Shown here: piece by piece, positions 6,071 through 14,019 of the stretch
Position numbering within the stretch: the first letter of the stretch is position 1
Layout of the letters: each line of letters begins with the position of its first letter
Notes under the pieces: generated by a model
Databases searched by the model: none
What the model saw: only the letters and a program-made list of their open reading frames with translations
Told to the model about the DNA's origin: nothing
Made by a program: the position numbers and the translations under genes
Source of the DNA: Actinomycetota bacterium
Lineage (GTDB): Bacteria; Actinomycetota; Humimicrobiia; Humimicrobiales; Humimicrobiaceae
Direction of reading: 5' to 3'
Assembly: GCA_028697935.1 (NCBI GenBank)
Contig: JAQVEM010000012.1
Coordinates: 1 to 19,295 of the forward strand
Length of the DNA stretch: 19,295 bases

Positions 6071-8527
6071 ATGGCATACAGTAAAGAAAAAAAATTAAAA
6101 ACTTTTAGGATAAACATATCCGGCATTGTTCAGGGAGTAGGTTTCAGGCCTTTTATATATAAAATAGCAAGACAAAATAATTTTACAGGAACTGTTGTAA
6201 ATACAACAGAAGGAGTTACAATAAAAATAAATGCCTCTGATATAAGAACTGTAAATAAATTTATTTCTGATATCAAACTGCATAAACCTCAAGCTGCAGT
6301 TATTGAAACTATAATAGTTAAAGAAATACCTTTTGTGGATTTTAACGATTTTAAAATAAAAAAAAGTACAATTACAGAAGAAAAATTTCAGCTTATATCC
6401 CCTGATTTAGCTACCTGTAATCTATGCATTAAAGATATTAATAATAAAAAAGATGCACGAAGATACTATTATCCATTTACTAACTGCACTAACTGTGGAC
6501 CCAGATTTACCATAATAAAAAAAATGCCATATGATAGACCAAATACTACGATGAGCAAATTCCCAATGTGCAGTAAGTGTTACGAAGAATATCACAACCC
6601 ATCCGATAGGAGATTTCATGCCCAGCCTATCGCCTGCAATAAGTGTGGACCAGAATTAATTCTTACCGATAGATATGGAAAAAGGATAAATTCAAAAAAT
6701 CCTATTATTACTGCTGCAGAACTTATCAATCAGAATAAAATTATTGCTATAAAAAGTCTTGGCGGTTTTCAAATTGCATGCAATACCCTGTGCGATGACA
6801 CAGTTAAAGAATTAAGAAAAAGAAAAATGAGACCTACAAAGCCTTTTGCTATAATGGTGAAGGATATAGAATACCTTAAAAAATATTATTATCTCAGGAA
6901 AACAGAAGCAGAGAGTCTTCTTTCTTCACGGGCTCCAATAGTGCTTATCAGGAAAAAAACTACAGGCTATCCCCTGTCCTTTTACGTTTCAATGTATGAT
7001 AAATATGAAGGGGTAATGCTTCCGTACACCCCCCTGCATCACCTTCTTTTCAATCATATTGACATGCCTCTCATTATGACAAGTGGTAATATATCTGAAG
7101 AACCAATAGCATCTAATAATAAGGAAGCTCTGGATAAACTAAAAGACATTAGTGATTATTTTCTAATTCATGACAGGGATATCTATTCTCGATATGACGA
7201 TTCAGTTATAAAAGTCTTTAATGGTAGAGAAATGATTATAAGAAGGGCAAGAGGTTACTCGCCTTATCCTGTAAAACTCAACTGGAATAACAAAGATACT
7301 AAGGACAATATTATTTTCTCTGCTGGCGCTCATGAAAAAAATACATTCTGTTTCCTTGTAAAAAACTATGCAATTATAAGCCAGCATATTGGAGATCTTG
7401 ATAGTGCAGAATCTATAGAATTTTATAATTCTTCATTTAATCATTACAGAAAACTATTTAATATTGAAAAGATTGATACTGTTGTCTGTGATAAACATCC
7501 CTCGTATGCTTCTACAAGATTTGTAGGCCATTTGAAAAGCAGCAAAAAAATTGAGGTACAGCATCATAAAGCACATATTGCAAGCGTTATCGCTGAAAAT
7601 GGTATTGATGAAAGAGTCATTGGTTTTGCCTGGGATGGAACAGGATATGGAGATGATAATAATATCTGGGGTAGTGAGATATTTACAGTTGACAGAAATT
7701 TAAATTTTATAAGAACATGTCACCTTAAAGAAAAAATTCTTCCAGGTGGTGAAATTACTATAAAAAAACCATACAGAATGGCTGTTTCGTATCTTTACAA
7801 TTTATGGAAAGAAGGCAGCTTTAACAGCTATTTTAATAATGACGACATCAGAAAAAACTTCCCCCGACTTTTGTATAATAGTATTCCACACTATAGAAAT
7901 ATAGTATCCTCTGAAGAAATAAATACTATCACAAAACAAATAGAGACTGGATTCAACAGTCCTGTTACCACAAGCATGGGGAGATTTTTTGATGCAGTAA
8001 GCTCCCTTATTAACTGTACACACATTTCAACCTATGAAGGAGAAGCTGCCGTCAATCTTGAAATGATAGCTGATTACAATAATAATAGTAGCTATAAAAT
8101 TAAGATTATTAATATTAATAATAATAAATACGAACCCGATAGCTCTGGCAGCGACATTGATCAAAATAATAATCTGGATAATAAGATGGGCAACAATATG
8201 AGCCATTATATAATTGATGATTATTATATTTTAAACCAGATATTCGATGATTTACTTAATAATGTTCCTGCATACATAATTTCATCAAAATTTCATAACT
8301 CACTTGTTAATATAGTATTAAAAGTATGCCTTCTTATAAAAGAATCTTCCGGTATTAATAAAGTCGCACTGAGTGGCGGTGTTTTTCAGAATAATTATCT
8401 TATCAGTAAATGTTTTAATATATTGAAAAAGAACGGTTTTAAGGTATACTCAAATTTTAAAGTTCCTGTTAACGATGGTGGAATTTCACTTGGACAGGCA
8501 TATATAGCAGCAGTATCTTTAGGATAA
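6071..8527 (+). CDS. hypF: Carbamoyltransferase HypF (NiFe hydrogenase cyanide-ligand synthesis)
   Basis: HypF uses carbamoyl phosphate and ATP to make carbamoyl-AMP and carbamoylates the C-terminal Cys of HypE, the source of the active-site cyanides. The 818 residues show all domains: acylphosphatase (GIVQGVGFRPF 18-28, with Arg26 and Asn44 as catalytic pair), two zinc-finger-like sites (C116/C119, C139/C142, C167/C170, C189/C192), a YrdC-like nucleotide domain (about 205-390, with IAIKSLGGFQIACN and KPFAIMVKD), and a Kae1-like domain (HPSYASTRF near 476, HHKAH 498-502, FAWDGTGYGDD, LSGGVFQNNYL). It is longer than the usual 750-770 residues because of an Asn-rich insertion (about 673-715). 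First gene of the plus-strand hyp operon; SD weak. hypC follows after 23 nt. Confidence 0.97.
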   Translation: MAYSKEKKLKTFRINISGIVQGVGFRPFIYKIARQNNFTGTVVNTTEGVTIKINASDIRTVNKFISDIKLHKPQAAVIETIIVKEIPFVDFNDFKIKKSTITEEKFQLISPDLATCNLCIKDINNKKDARRYYYPFTNCTNCGPRFTIIKKMPYDRPNTTMSKFPMCSKCYEEYHNPSDRRFHAQPIACNKCGPELILTDRYGKRINSKNPIITAAELINQNKIIAIKSLGGFQIACNTLCDDTVKELRKRKMRPTKPFAIMVKDIEYLKKYYYLRKTEAESLLSSRAPIVLIRKKTTGYPLSFYVSMYDKYEGVMLPYTPLHHLLFNHIDMPLIMTSGNISEEPIASNNKEALDKLKDISDYFLIHDRDIYSRYDDSVIKVFNGREMIIRRARGYSPYPVKLNWNNKDTKDNIIFSAGAHEKNTFCFLVKNYAIISQHIGDLDSAESIEFYNSSFNHYRKLFNIEKIDTVVCDKHPSYASTRFVGHLKSSKKIEVQHHKAHIASVIAENGIDERVIGFAWDGTGYGDDNNIWGSEIFTVDRNLNFIRTCHLKEKILPGGEITIKKPYRMAVSYLYNLWKEGSFNSYFNNDDIRKNFPRLLYNSIPHYRNIVSSEEINTITKQIETGFNSPVTTSMGRFFDAVSSLINCTHISTYEGEAAVNLEMIADYNNNSSYKIKIININNNKYEPDSSGSDIDQNNNLDNKMGNNMSHYIIDDYYILNQIFDDLLNNVPAYIISSKFHNSLVNIVLKVCLLIKESSGINKVALSGGVFQNNYLISKCFNILKKNGFKVYSNFKVPVNDGGISLGQAYIAAVSLG

Positions 8528-8550
8528 TATTAGATTGAATGGAGGTCTTT

Positions 8551-8775
8551 ATGTGTCTTGCTATACCAGCAGAGATAATAAAAATAAATGAAAATCTCGC
8601 AGAAGTTGAGAGCATGGGAATTAAGAAAGAAGTTGATATAACCCTTGTTCCAGATGCAGTAAAGGGAGATTATGTTATAGTTCATGCTGGATTTGCCATA
8701 CAGATCATAGATAAAAAGGAAGCAAAAACTATTAAAAAGTACTGGAATGAATATTTTGACGGACAAAAATATTAA
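8551..8775 (+). CDS. hypC: Hydrogenase maturation chaperone HypC
   Basis: This small protein (74 residues) carries the Fe(CN)2CO unit with HypD and hands it to the large subunit HydA. The start at 8551 gives MCLAIPAEII, and Cys2, exposed once Met is removed, is the essential iron ligand of the HypC/HybG family; the longer in-frame ATG at 8539 would bury it behind four extra residues (MEVF). GGAGGT (8541-8546) lies 4 nt before 8551 and supports this choice. The beta-barrel sequence (AEVESMGIKKEVDITLV, GDYVIVHAGFAIQIID) and KEA are typical. The last 29 nt overlap hypD, so the two are probably translated together. Confidence 0.95.
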   Translation: MCLAIPAEIIKINENLAEVESMGIKKEVDITLVPDAVKGDYVIVHAGFAIQIIDKKEAKTIKKYWNEYFDGQKY

Positions 8776-9829
8776 ACATATAGTTGAATCTTTATATAAA
8801 AGCAATTTATCTGAGAGTATTAGCATAATGGAAGTATGTGGAACCCATACTATGGCTATCTCAAAGTATGGATTAAGACAGATTATTCCGGAAACTATAA
8901 ATTTAATAAGCGGACCTGGTTGTCCCGTATGTGTTACCCCTGCATCCGATATAGATACTATTCTTGAAATTACTGAAAATTATGACATATCTTTATTTAC
9001 GTTTGGTGATATGCTGCATGTCCCGGGAAGCAGATCAAGTCTTTACAATAAAAAATCAGAAGGCAAAGATATAAATATTTGTTATTCTCCTTTAGATGCT
9101 TTAAATTTTGCAAAGCAAAATCCATCCAGAAAGGTTATCTTTCTGGCTATCGGGTTTGAAACAACAATACCCCTGACCTCTGTTGTTATAAAAAGAGCTT
9201 ACACAGAAAAAATAAATAATTTTTTTATTTATAACGTCCACAAACTTATTCCTGAAGCTCTTGAGACACTACTTAAAGATGAACGCATAAAAATAGATGC
9301 TTTTCTGTGCCCGGGTCACGTATCTGCTATTATAGGAAGTACACATTATAATTTAATTGCAGAAAAGTACAAGATCCCATGTGTAATAAGCGGTTTTGAG
9401 CCCTTCGATATACTGGAATCTATAGATATGATAATAAAGCAGATAAAAAATAATAAGCACGAAGTTCAAATTCAATATAATAGAGTGGTAAGAGAAGAAG
9501 GAAACCCTTTTGCAATAAAGTTAATATATGAAATATTTGATAAAACTGATTCAATATGGAGAGGGCTTGGTAATATTCCTGATAGCGGATTAAAACTTAA
9601 AGAAGATTTTTTAGAATTTGATGCAAAAATTCATTTTCCTGTAAAAAAAATTAGATCAAAAGAACCACCTGGATGCCAGTGCGGGGATGTCTTAAAAGGA
9701 ATAAAAAAACCTTTTGAATGCGGGTTGTTTTCAAATATTTGCAGACCGGATAATCCCATTGGACCATGTATGGTTTCCAGCGAAGGGTCCTGCGCTGCTT
9801 ATTATAGATATGAGCAACTAAAAGTATGA
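8747..9829 (+). CDS. hypD: Hydrogenase iron-cyanide-CO assembly protein HypD
   Basis: HypD, a 4Fe-4S protein, forms the scaffold with HypC on which Fe(CN)2CO is built, reducing the thiocyanate from HypE. The 360 residues contain VCGTHT (Cys31), GPGCPVCVTP (Cys59, Cys62), TFGDMLHVPG, IGFETT, LCPGHVSAIIG, ISGFEP, and the C-terminal cluster region CQCGDVLKG, FECGLFSNICRP, GPCMVSSEGSCAAYY with the family's four cluster cysteines. Length is normal. The ATG lies inside hypC (29-nt overlap) with only a weak SD, as expected for coupled translation; the next Met (residue 28) would remove conserved sequence just before VCGTHT. A 45-nt gap separates it from hypE. Confidence 0.97.
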   Translation: MNILTDKNIKHIVESLYKSNLSESISIMEVCGTHTMAISKYGLRQIIPETINLISGPGCPVCVTPASDIDTILEITENYDISLFTFGDMLHVPGSRSSLYNKKSEGKDINICYSPLDALNFAKQNPSRKVIFLAIGFETTIPLTSVVIKRAYTEKINNFFIYNVHKLIPEALETLLKDERIKIDAFLCPGHVSAIIGSTHYNLIAEKYKIPCVISGFEPFDILESIDMIIKQIKNNKHEVQIQYNRVVREEGNPFAIKLIYEIFDKTDSIWRGLGNIPDSGLKLKEDFLEFDAKIHFPVKKIRSKEPPGCQCGDVLKGIKKPFECGLFSNICRPDNPIGPCMVSSEGSCAAYYRYEQLKV

Positions 9830-9874
9830 TTTTTAATAATATGCATCGATATAAAATGTATTTAAAAAATTGAT

Positions 9875-10978
9875 ATGACAGTAAAAAAAGACAAAACAAT
9901 TAATAAAGAAAATGAAAAAACCGGAGAGACAGTATTTAAAGATGATGTAATTCGCCTTTCCCACGGTGACGGTGGAATTAAAACTAATGAGCTTATAAAC
10001 GAACTTATCCTTAAATACCTTGGAAACAAAATTTTAAACAGACTTGAAGACAGTGCTGTTTTAAAAGGATTCAGCGGGATTAGTGATAATTATAAAATCG
10101 CCTTTACTACCGATAGTTTTGTGGTAAATCCCATTTTTTTCCCTGGTGGCGATATCGGAAAATTGAGCATCTGTGGTACCATAAACGATCTTGTCACAAC
10201 TGGCTGTATTCCTGCAGCATTAAGCCTATCATTTATAATAGAAGAAAGTTTCCATGTTTCCGATTTAAAAAAAATCCTGTCTTCAATAAAAAAAGTTTTA
10301 AATGAAACAGGTCTAAATGTTGTTACCGGGGATACCAAGGTTGTTGAAAAAGGAAGCGCCGATAAAATATATATTAATACTTCAGGGCTGGGATTTATTC
10401 CTGATAATTTAGATATATCTCCATATAATATAAAGCCCGGTGATGCTATTCTTGTAAATGGAGGCATAGGTGAACATGGGGCAGCAATAATTAGCAACAG
10501 AAAAAACTTTGACTTCAAAACAAATATTGTTAGCGATTGCTCTCCTCTTCTATCGCTTGTCAATGATATTATATCAGCATCAGGAAAAATCCATGCATTG
10601 AGAGATGCTACCAGAGGTGGGCTTGCTTCTGTTCTGGTAGAACTTGCAAAGTCTTCAGGGACTGATTTTAATATATACGAAAATTGCATACCTGTTAAAA
10701 AAGAGGTAAAGGGGGTTTGCGAATTCCTGGGACTCGACCCTCTTTATATTGCAAACGAGGGTAAAATGGTCGTATTTGTAGATAAAAATGATGCAGACAT
10801 AGTTCTCGATGTGATGAAAAAAAATAAGTACGGAAAAGACAGCTGTATAATAGGTGAAGTAATTGAAAAATCCAGAAAAGCCAGAAAAGATTCTGGAACA
10901 GTTACACTGGTTACAAAAATAGGCACAAAGAGAATCCTTGACCTTGCCTTTGCTGAGCAACTTCCCAGAATATGTTAA
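9875..10978 (+). CDS. hypE: Hydrogenase expression/formation protein HypE (thiocarbamate dehydratase)
   Basis: HypE, a PurM/ThiL-type ATPase, dehydrates the carbamoyl group placed on its C-terminal Cys by HypF to give a protein thiocyanate. The 367 residues contain RLSHGDGGIKTNELI, FTTDSFVVNPIFFPGGDIGKL, CGTINDLVTTG, VVTGDTKVVEKG, GEHGAAI, RDATRGGLASVLVELA and end in LPRIC, the invariant C-terminal acceptor Cys (residue 367). An N-terminal charged extension of about 20 residues (KKDKTINKENEKTGETVFKDD) precedes the conserved core; with no good SD at 9875 the true start could be slightly later, but no other Met is available before the core. Last gene of the plus-strand hyp operon; converges on the protease gene. 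Confidence 0.97.
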   Translation: MTVKKDKTINKENEKTGETVFKDDVIRLSHGDGGIKTNELINELILKYLGNKILNRLEDSAVLKGFSGISDNYKIAFTTDSFVVNPIFFPGGDIGKLSICGTINDLVTTGCIPAALSLSFIIEESFHVSDLKKILSSIKKVLNETGLNVVTGDTKVVEKGSADKIYINTSGLGFIPDNLDISPYNIKPGDAILVNGGIGEHGAAIISNRKNFDFKTNIVSDCSPLLSLVNDIISASGKIHALRDATRGGLASVLVELAKSSGTDFNIYENCIPVKKEVKGVCEFLGLDPLYIANEGKMVVFVDKNDADIVLDVMKKNKYGKDSCIIGEVIEKSRKARKDSGTVTLVTKIGTKRILDLAFAEQLPRIC

Positions 10979-11121
10979 AAAAAATAAATGTTTTAGTTAT
11001 AAATATAATACTGATATTGATGGAAGCATTTTCTAACCCCGGCAGGTACGCTTTATGTAAAATTATTAAAAAATTTAAGATTATTACTACTTGCTATTGT
11101 AAGGTAAATATCCTTCTTTTT

Positions 11122-11589
11122 TTATATTTGAATTTCCTCTTTAATCATTGAAATTATCTGTGGAATTTTTCTTTCTATTTCCGGAGAAAGATTTTCACCA
11201 AAGTCTATATTTACTGGTTTAATACCTATAATTATTATTTCAACATCTATTTTTAATGTTTTGATCAATTTCAAAATATCAGATAGATTTAAATCATGGA
11301 GAGACAGGCTTTTACAATCTTTCTTTATAAATTCTTCAATATCATTTACTTTTATACAAATTACATCATCTGTATCAATTCCAACATCTAATGCATCTAC
11401 TATAATTATTTTTTTGCAGGTTTTTGCCAGGAATAATAGATCAATTCCCGATGTCCCACCATCAATAACATCTATATCTTTAAAGGAATCCAGCCCTTTA
11501 ATTTCTTCTATCACTCTTATACCCAGACCATCATCTGACCTATACTTATTCCCAAAACCAATTATTTTTATATCTTCCGCAGACAACAT
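11122..11589 (-). CDS. NiFe hydrogenase maturation endopeptidase (HyaD/HybD/HycI family)
   Basis: This 155-residue peptidase removes the C-terminal tail of the large subunit after nickel insertion, closing the active site. The family signature is visible: IIGFGNKYRSDDGLGIRVIEEI (Asp20 at the metal-ligand position), DVIDGGTSGIDLLFL, IIIVDALDVG (Asp65 or Asp68 as second ligand) and LSLHDLNL (His98 as third). It lies downstream of hydA on the same strand, 337 bp away, and its natural substrate would be HydA. A separate promoter-like sequence with an overlapping inverted repeat precedes it, so it may be controlled independently. No clear SD at the ATG, hence some doubt about the exact start. It runs convergently with hypE. 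Confidence 0.92.
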   Translation of the reverse strand: MLSAEDIKIIGFGNKYRSDDGLGIRVIEEIKGLDSFKDIDVIDGGTSGIDLLFLAKTCKKIIIVDALDVGIDTDDVICIKVNDIEEFIKKDCKSLSLHDLNLSDILKLIKTLKIDVEIIIIGIKPVNIDFGENLSPEIERKIPQIISMIKEEIQI

Positions 11590-11926
11590 ACCATTATGTA
11601 AATTTGTTAGAATAATACTTTTTTATGAAAGAAATATATAGAATTAAAATATAATCTCTTTTAATTCTATATTCAATAGATTTTTAAAGCAAGGTATGGA
11701 AGAATTATCCAGATATTCAGGAATGATTATTTATAATAATTATCCTCAGTTACATTGAACTTTTTAACCGTTTATAAAAGGTTTATATAAATATTAAATA
11801 CTTGTACATTTAACTGGAATTAAAACCTCTGGCTTTGTAATCCCAAAAAAATACAGAAATACCTCATAACCTCCTGCAGACTTTTTTATTACTATATTGA
11901 CTTCTTTTTCTTATAGATTTATTTAT
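11590..11926. other. Gap between hydA and the protease gene
   Basis: This 337-bp stretch between two minus-strand genes has no convincing gene. It holds a promoter-like pair overlapped by a 14-bp perfect inverted repeat (11636-11672), a palindrome ATTATT-TAT-AATAAT (11726-11740), the octamer AATTATCC twice, 35 bp apart (11703 and 11738), and a segment (about 11822-11890) that resembles 1085-1126. No classical GC-rich terminator is seen after hydA, so read-through into the protease gene is possible. Confidence 0.6.
11636..11672 (-). promoter_or_regulatory. Protease promoter overlapped by a perfect 14-bp inverted repeat
   Basis: Arms ATATAGAATTAAAA (11636-11649) and TTTTAATTCTATAT (11659-11672) are exact reverse complements with a 9-nt loop. 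On the minus strand TTGAAT (11676-11671), a 17-bp spacer and TATATT (11653-11648) make a promoter whose spacer and downstream edge are the two arms. Predicted transcript start near 11641, about 52 nt before the protease ATG. The dyad could be an operator; alternatively, in hydA read-through RNA it would form an AT-rich hairpin acting as an mRNA end or processing site. Confidence 0.5.
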
Positions 11927-11937
11927 TTATTTATTTA
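11917..11937 (-). repeat. Tetranucleotide repeat spanning the hydA stop codon
   Basis: Five ATTT units on the plus strand (AAAT on the coding strand) cover the last codons and the TAA (11929-11927) of hydA. Every reading phase of the repeat meets TAA within two or three codons, so unit-number change would alter only the end of the tail that the maturation protease removes. Confidence 0.75.
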
Positions 11938-13228
11938 CGAGTTTCACATTCAGCATGTGAGTAGAACAGGATATACAGGGATCATAAGCTCTTATCAGCA
12001 TTTCGCAAGCAAGCCTAATTTCGTCTTCACTTTTTTCTATTATTTCCGGAACAAGTGCCTTCATATCATTTTCTATATTAGCATAATTCATATTTGTCGG
12101 AATTATTAAATTAGCTTTATCAACCCTTCCGTCTTCATTATAAGTATAATCATGTATTAGCAAACCTCTCGGTGCTTCTACAACACCCACTCCTCTCCCT
12201 GCACATGGTTTTATATCTACCATTGCTTCTTCTTCATTCAGGCCATCCTCAAGAATTTTATCAATTAGCCTTATGCTGTCATCTACACTGTGGACAACCT
12301 CGACAAACTGGGCAATATTATTCATAAAAGTATTATAACACGGAGCTTTGAGTCCCAGCTCCTCAGCATATTTTTTAGCATTATCTGTAAGTTTATCATA
12401 GTTGTTGTTAAATCTTGCCAGTGCACCCACCATATACGAATCCCTGTTTGCACGGCAGTGTTTTGCAGTTGAATGTCGGACCACTTCTTCGCTTATTTTA
12501 TCCAGGTAATCCTGACTATCTATCTCCCAGCCATCTGTTGATTTAATGTTACCGTCATAAAGAGCATATTCATAAGGATTGCTTATTGATATGTATTCTG
12601 TTTCTCTTTCAAAATCAGGAATATTTATCGTCTTTAAGATTTCAAGAGATTTCTCAAGGTCGGTATAGCTACCCTCAAGCATCTTTCTCATTTCCAGCAT
12701 TTCCTGCTCAGATGGTAACTTTGTAAACCCACCTACCACGGTTCTAATTGGATGGACTGCCCTGCCTCCTATAATTCTAACCATATCATTTGCCATCTTT
12801 TTTGTTCTGAGTGCAATATCTACAACTTCAGGATGGGTCTCAGCAAGCGAGATTACACTTCCGGTACCAAAAAAATCAGGAGCTGCCAGAAAATATACGT
12901 GCAGTACATTGCTCTGAATATTTTCATGGTGATATATAAGTTTTCTTAAATTTATTGTTTGCTCTGTTGGCTTTATTCCCATGGCCCTCTCGGTTGCCTT
13001 AATAGATGCAAAAGTATGCGCTACTGAGCAGATCCCGCATATTCTTGAAGTTATATGCGATGGCTCATCATATTTTCTTCCAACAAGCATTGCTTCAAAA
13101 AACCTTGGTGATTCCGGTATTCTAAATATTAATTTTTCAATTTTTTTATCTTTTACATTTATTACCAGATCACCGTGCCCTTCAACCCTTGTTACAGGTG
13201 AAACTTCTATATTTAAATTATTTACCAT
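11927..13228 (-). CDS. hydA: Group 3b NiFe hydrogenase large (alpha) subunit
   Basis: HydA carries the Ni-Fe(CN)2CO site that splits or makes H2. The 433 residues hold both nickel-ligand motifs: RICGICSVAH (Cys64, Cys67, His71) and DPCISCSTH (Cys418, Cys421, His424), all Cys and no Sec. Nine residues (425-433) follow His424 and should be cut off by the endopeptidase encoded downstream. Other family sequence: VSPVTRVEGHGDL at the start, GRAVHPIRTVVGGFTKLP, CAGRGVGVVEAPRGLLIHDY. Absence of a signal or Tat partner, and the hydBGD context, point to a cytoplasmic group 3b enzyme of the Pyrococcus sulfhydrogenase type, not F420-linked or MvhA. SD GGAGG (13242-13238) supports the ATG at 13228. Last gene of the hydBGDA operon. 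Confidence 0.95.
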   Translation of the reverse strand: MVNNLNIEVSPVTRVEGHGDLVINVKDKKIEKLIFRIPESPRFFEAMLVGRKYDEPSHITSRICGICSVAHTFASIKATERAMGIKPTEQTINLRKLIYHHENIQSNVLHVYFLAAPDFFGTGSVISLAETHPEVVDIALRTKKMANDMVRIIGGRAVHPIRTVVGGFTKLPSEQEMLEMRKMLEGSYTDLEKSLEILKTINIPDFERETEYISISNPYEYALYDGNIKSTDGWEIDSQDYLDKISEEVVRHSTAKHCRANRDSYMVGALARFNNNYDKLTDNAKKYAEELGLKAPCYNTFMNNIAQFVEVVHSVDDSIRLIDKILEDGLNEEEAMVDIKPCAGRGVGVVEAPRGLLIHDYTYNEDGRVDKANLIIPTNMNYANIENDMKALVPEIIEKSEDEIRLACEMLIRAYDPCISCSTHMLNVKLVNK

Positions 13229-13263
13229 TATATTAAACCTCCAGAATTATTTATTTTGATCAT

Positions 13264-14019
13264 TTATTTACTACTTTCTTTTGCTTCTACTTTTTTGCAT
13301 GCATTGTAAAGATTAAATTGATTTATAATATCTTCAACAGTAAGACCATTTTCTGCAAGTAAATCTTTTTGTGCATTTATATTCGGGTCATCAATCAAAC
13401 CTCTGCAGCCCTCACACCCGGTAGCGGAACTGGGGCATCTTGAATTGCATCCTGCTCTTGTAACAGGGCCAAGACATGTTATTCCAATATCATATACACA
13501 GGTATTACCATTCCTTTTACATTCAACACATACAGGGTAATTGGGTATTTCGGGTTTTCTTCCTATAATTAATGACCTTATTATATCCACAATCTCTAAT
13601 CTATTTGGCGGGCATCCTCTTGCATAATAATCAACTCTGATGTACTCATCAATCGGTTTTACCTCTATGGAATCTATCCAGTCCTTTTTATCACCATAAA
13701 CAAGTTCCTTTGCTCTCTCTACACCATACAAGTTCTTCAAGCAATTTAATCCACCACTGACAGCACAGGACCCTACTGCTACTATTATTTTTGCAATATC
13801 TCCAATCTTTTTGATTCTTTCAACATCATGCTCTGTAGTGATTGAACCTTCAACAAGAGCTATTTCATAATTATCACTGTGTTCTGTAATGGCTTCAGTA
13901 AAATGTACTATTTCAACAGCATTTACCAGATCCAGTAACTGATCTTCAAGATTTAATATCTCTAGCTGACAGCCACCACAGCCTGTAATCCCAAAAATAC
14001 CTACTTTCGGCTTACTCAT
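13264..14019 (-). CDS. hydD: Group 3b NiFe hydrogenase small (delta) subunit
   Basis: HydD carries the Fe-S relay from the NiFe site to HydG. The 251 residues contain the proximal-cluster ligands CGGC (Cys14, Cys17), GSCAVSGG (Cys85) and ARGCPPN, then the Cys-rich half CVECKRNGNTCVYD, ITCLGPVTRAGC, CPSSATGCEGCRGL, which should bind two further clusters. There is no Tat signal, which fits a cytoplasmic enzyme. The ATG (14019-14017) directly follows the TAA of hydG (TAAATG) and has a strong SD, AAAGGAGG, within the end of hydG, so these genes are tightly coupled; 35 bp separate it from hydA. Confidence 0.94.
   Translation of the reverse strand: MSKPKVGIFGITGCGGCQLEILNLEDQLLDLVNAVEIVHFTEAITEHSDNYEIALVEGSITTEHDVERIKKIGDIAKIIVAVGSCAVSGGLNCLKNLYGVERAKELVYGDKKDWIDSIEVKPIDEYIRVDYYARGCPPNRLEIVDIIRSLIIGRKPEIPNYPVCVECKRNGNTCVYDIGITCLGPVTRAGCNSRCPSSATGCEGCRGLIDDPNINAQKDLLAENGLTVEDIINQFNLYNACKKVEAKESSK

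Noticed and set aside
10090..10689. 199-codon open frame on the minus strand opposite hypE
   Set aside because: It is the antisense of conserved HypE codons, has no recognisable domain and no SD.
11026..11052. Small GC patch (GCATTTTC...CCCCGGC) after hypE, slightly like 1036-1055
   Set aside because: Match is short and gapped, and no hairpin or T-run supports a terminator.
11261..11641. 126-codon plus-strand frame opposite the maturation protease
   Set aside because: The minus-strand frame has clear HybD-family residues; this one is its shadow.
11838..11876. 15-codon minus-strand frame preceded by AGGAGG
   Set aside because: SD-to-ATG spacing is only about 2 nt, the peptide is not protein-like, and the segment is better explained as a similarity to 1085-1126.
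11917..11937. Contingency-type repeat at the hydA stop
   Set aside because: All phases stop within three codons and the affected tail is cleaved in maturation, so slippage would be almost silent.
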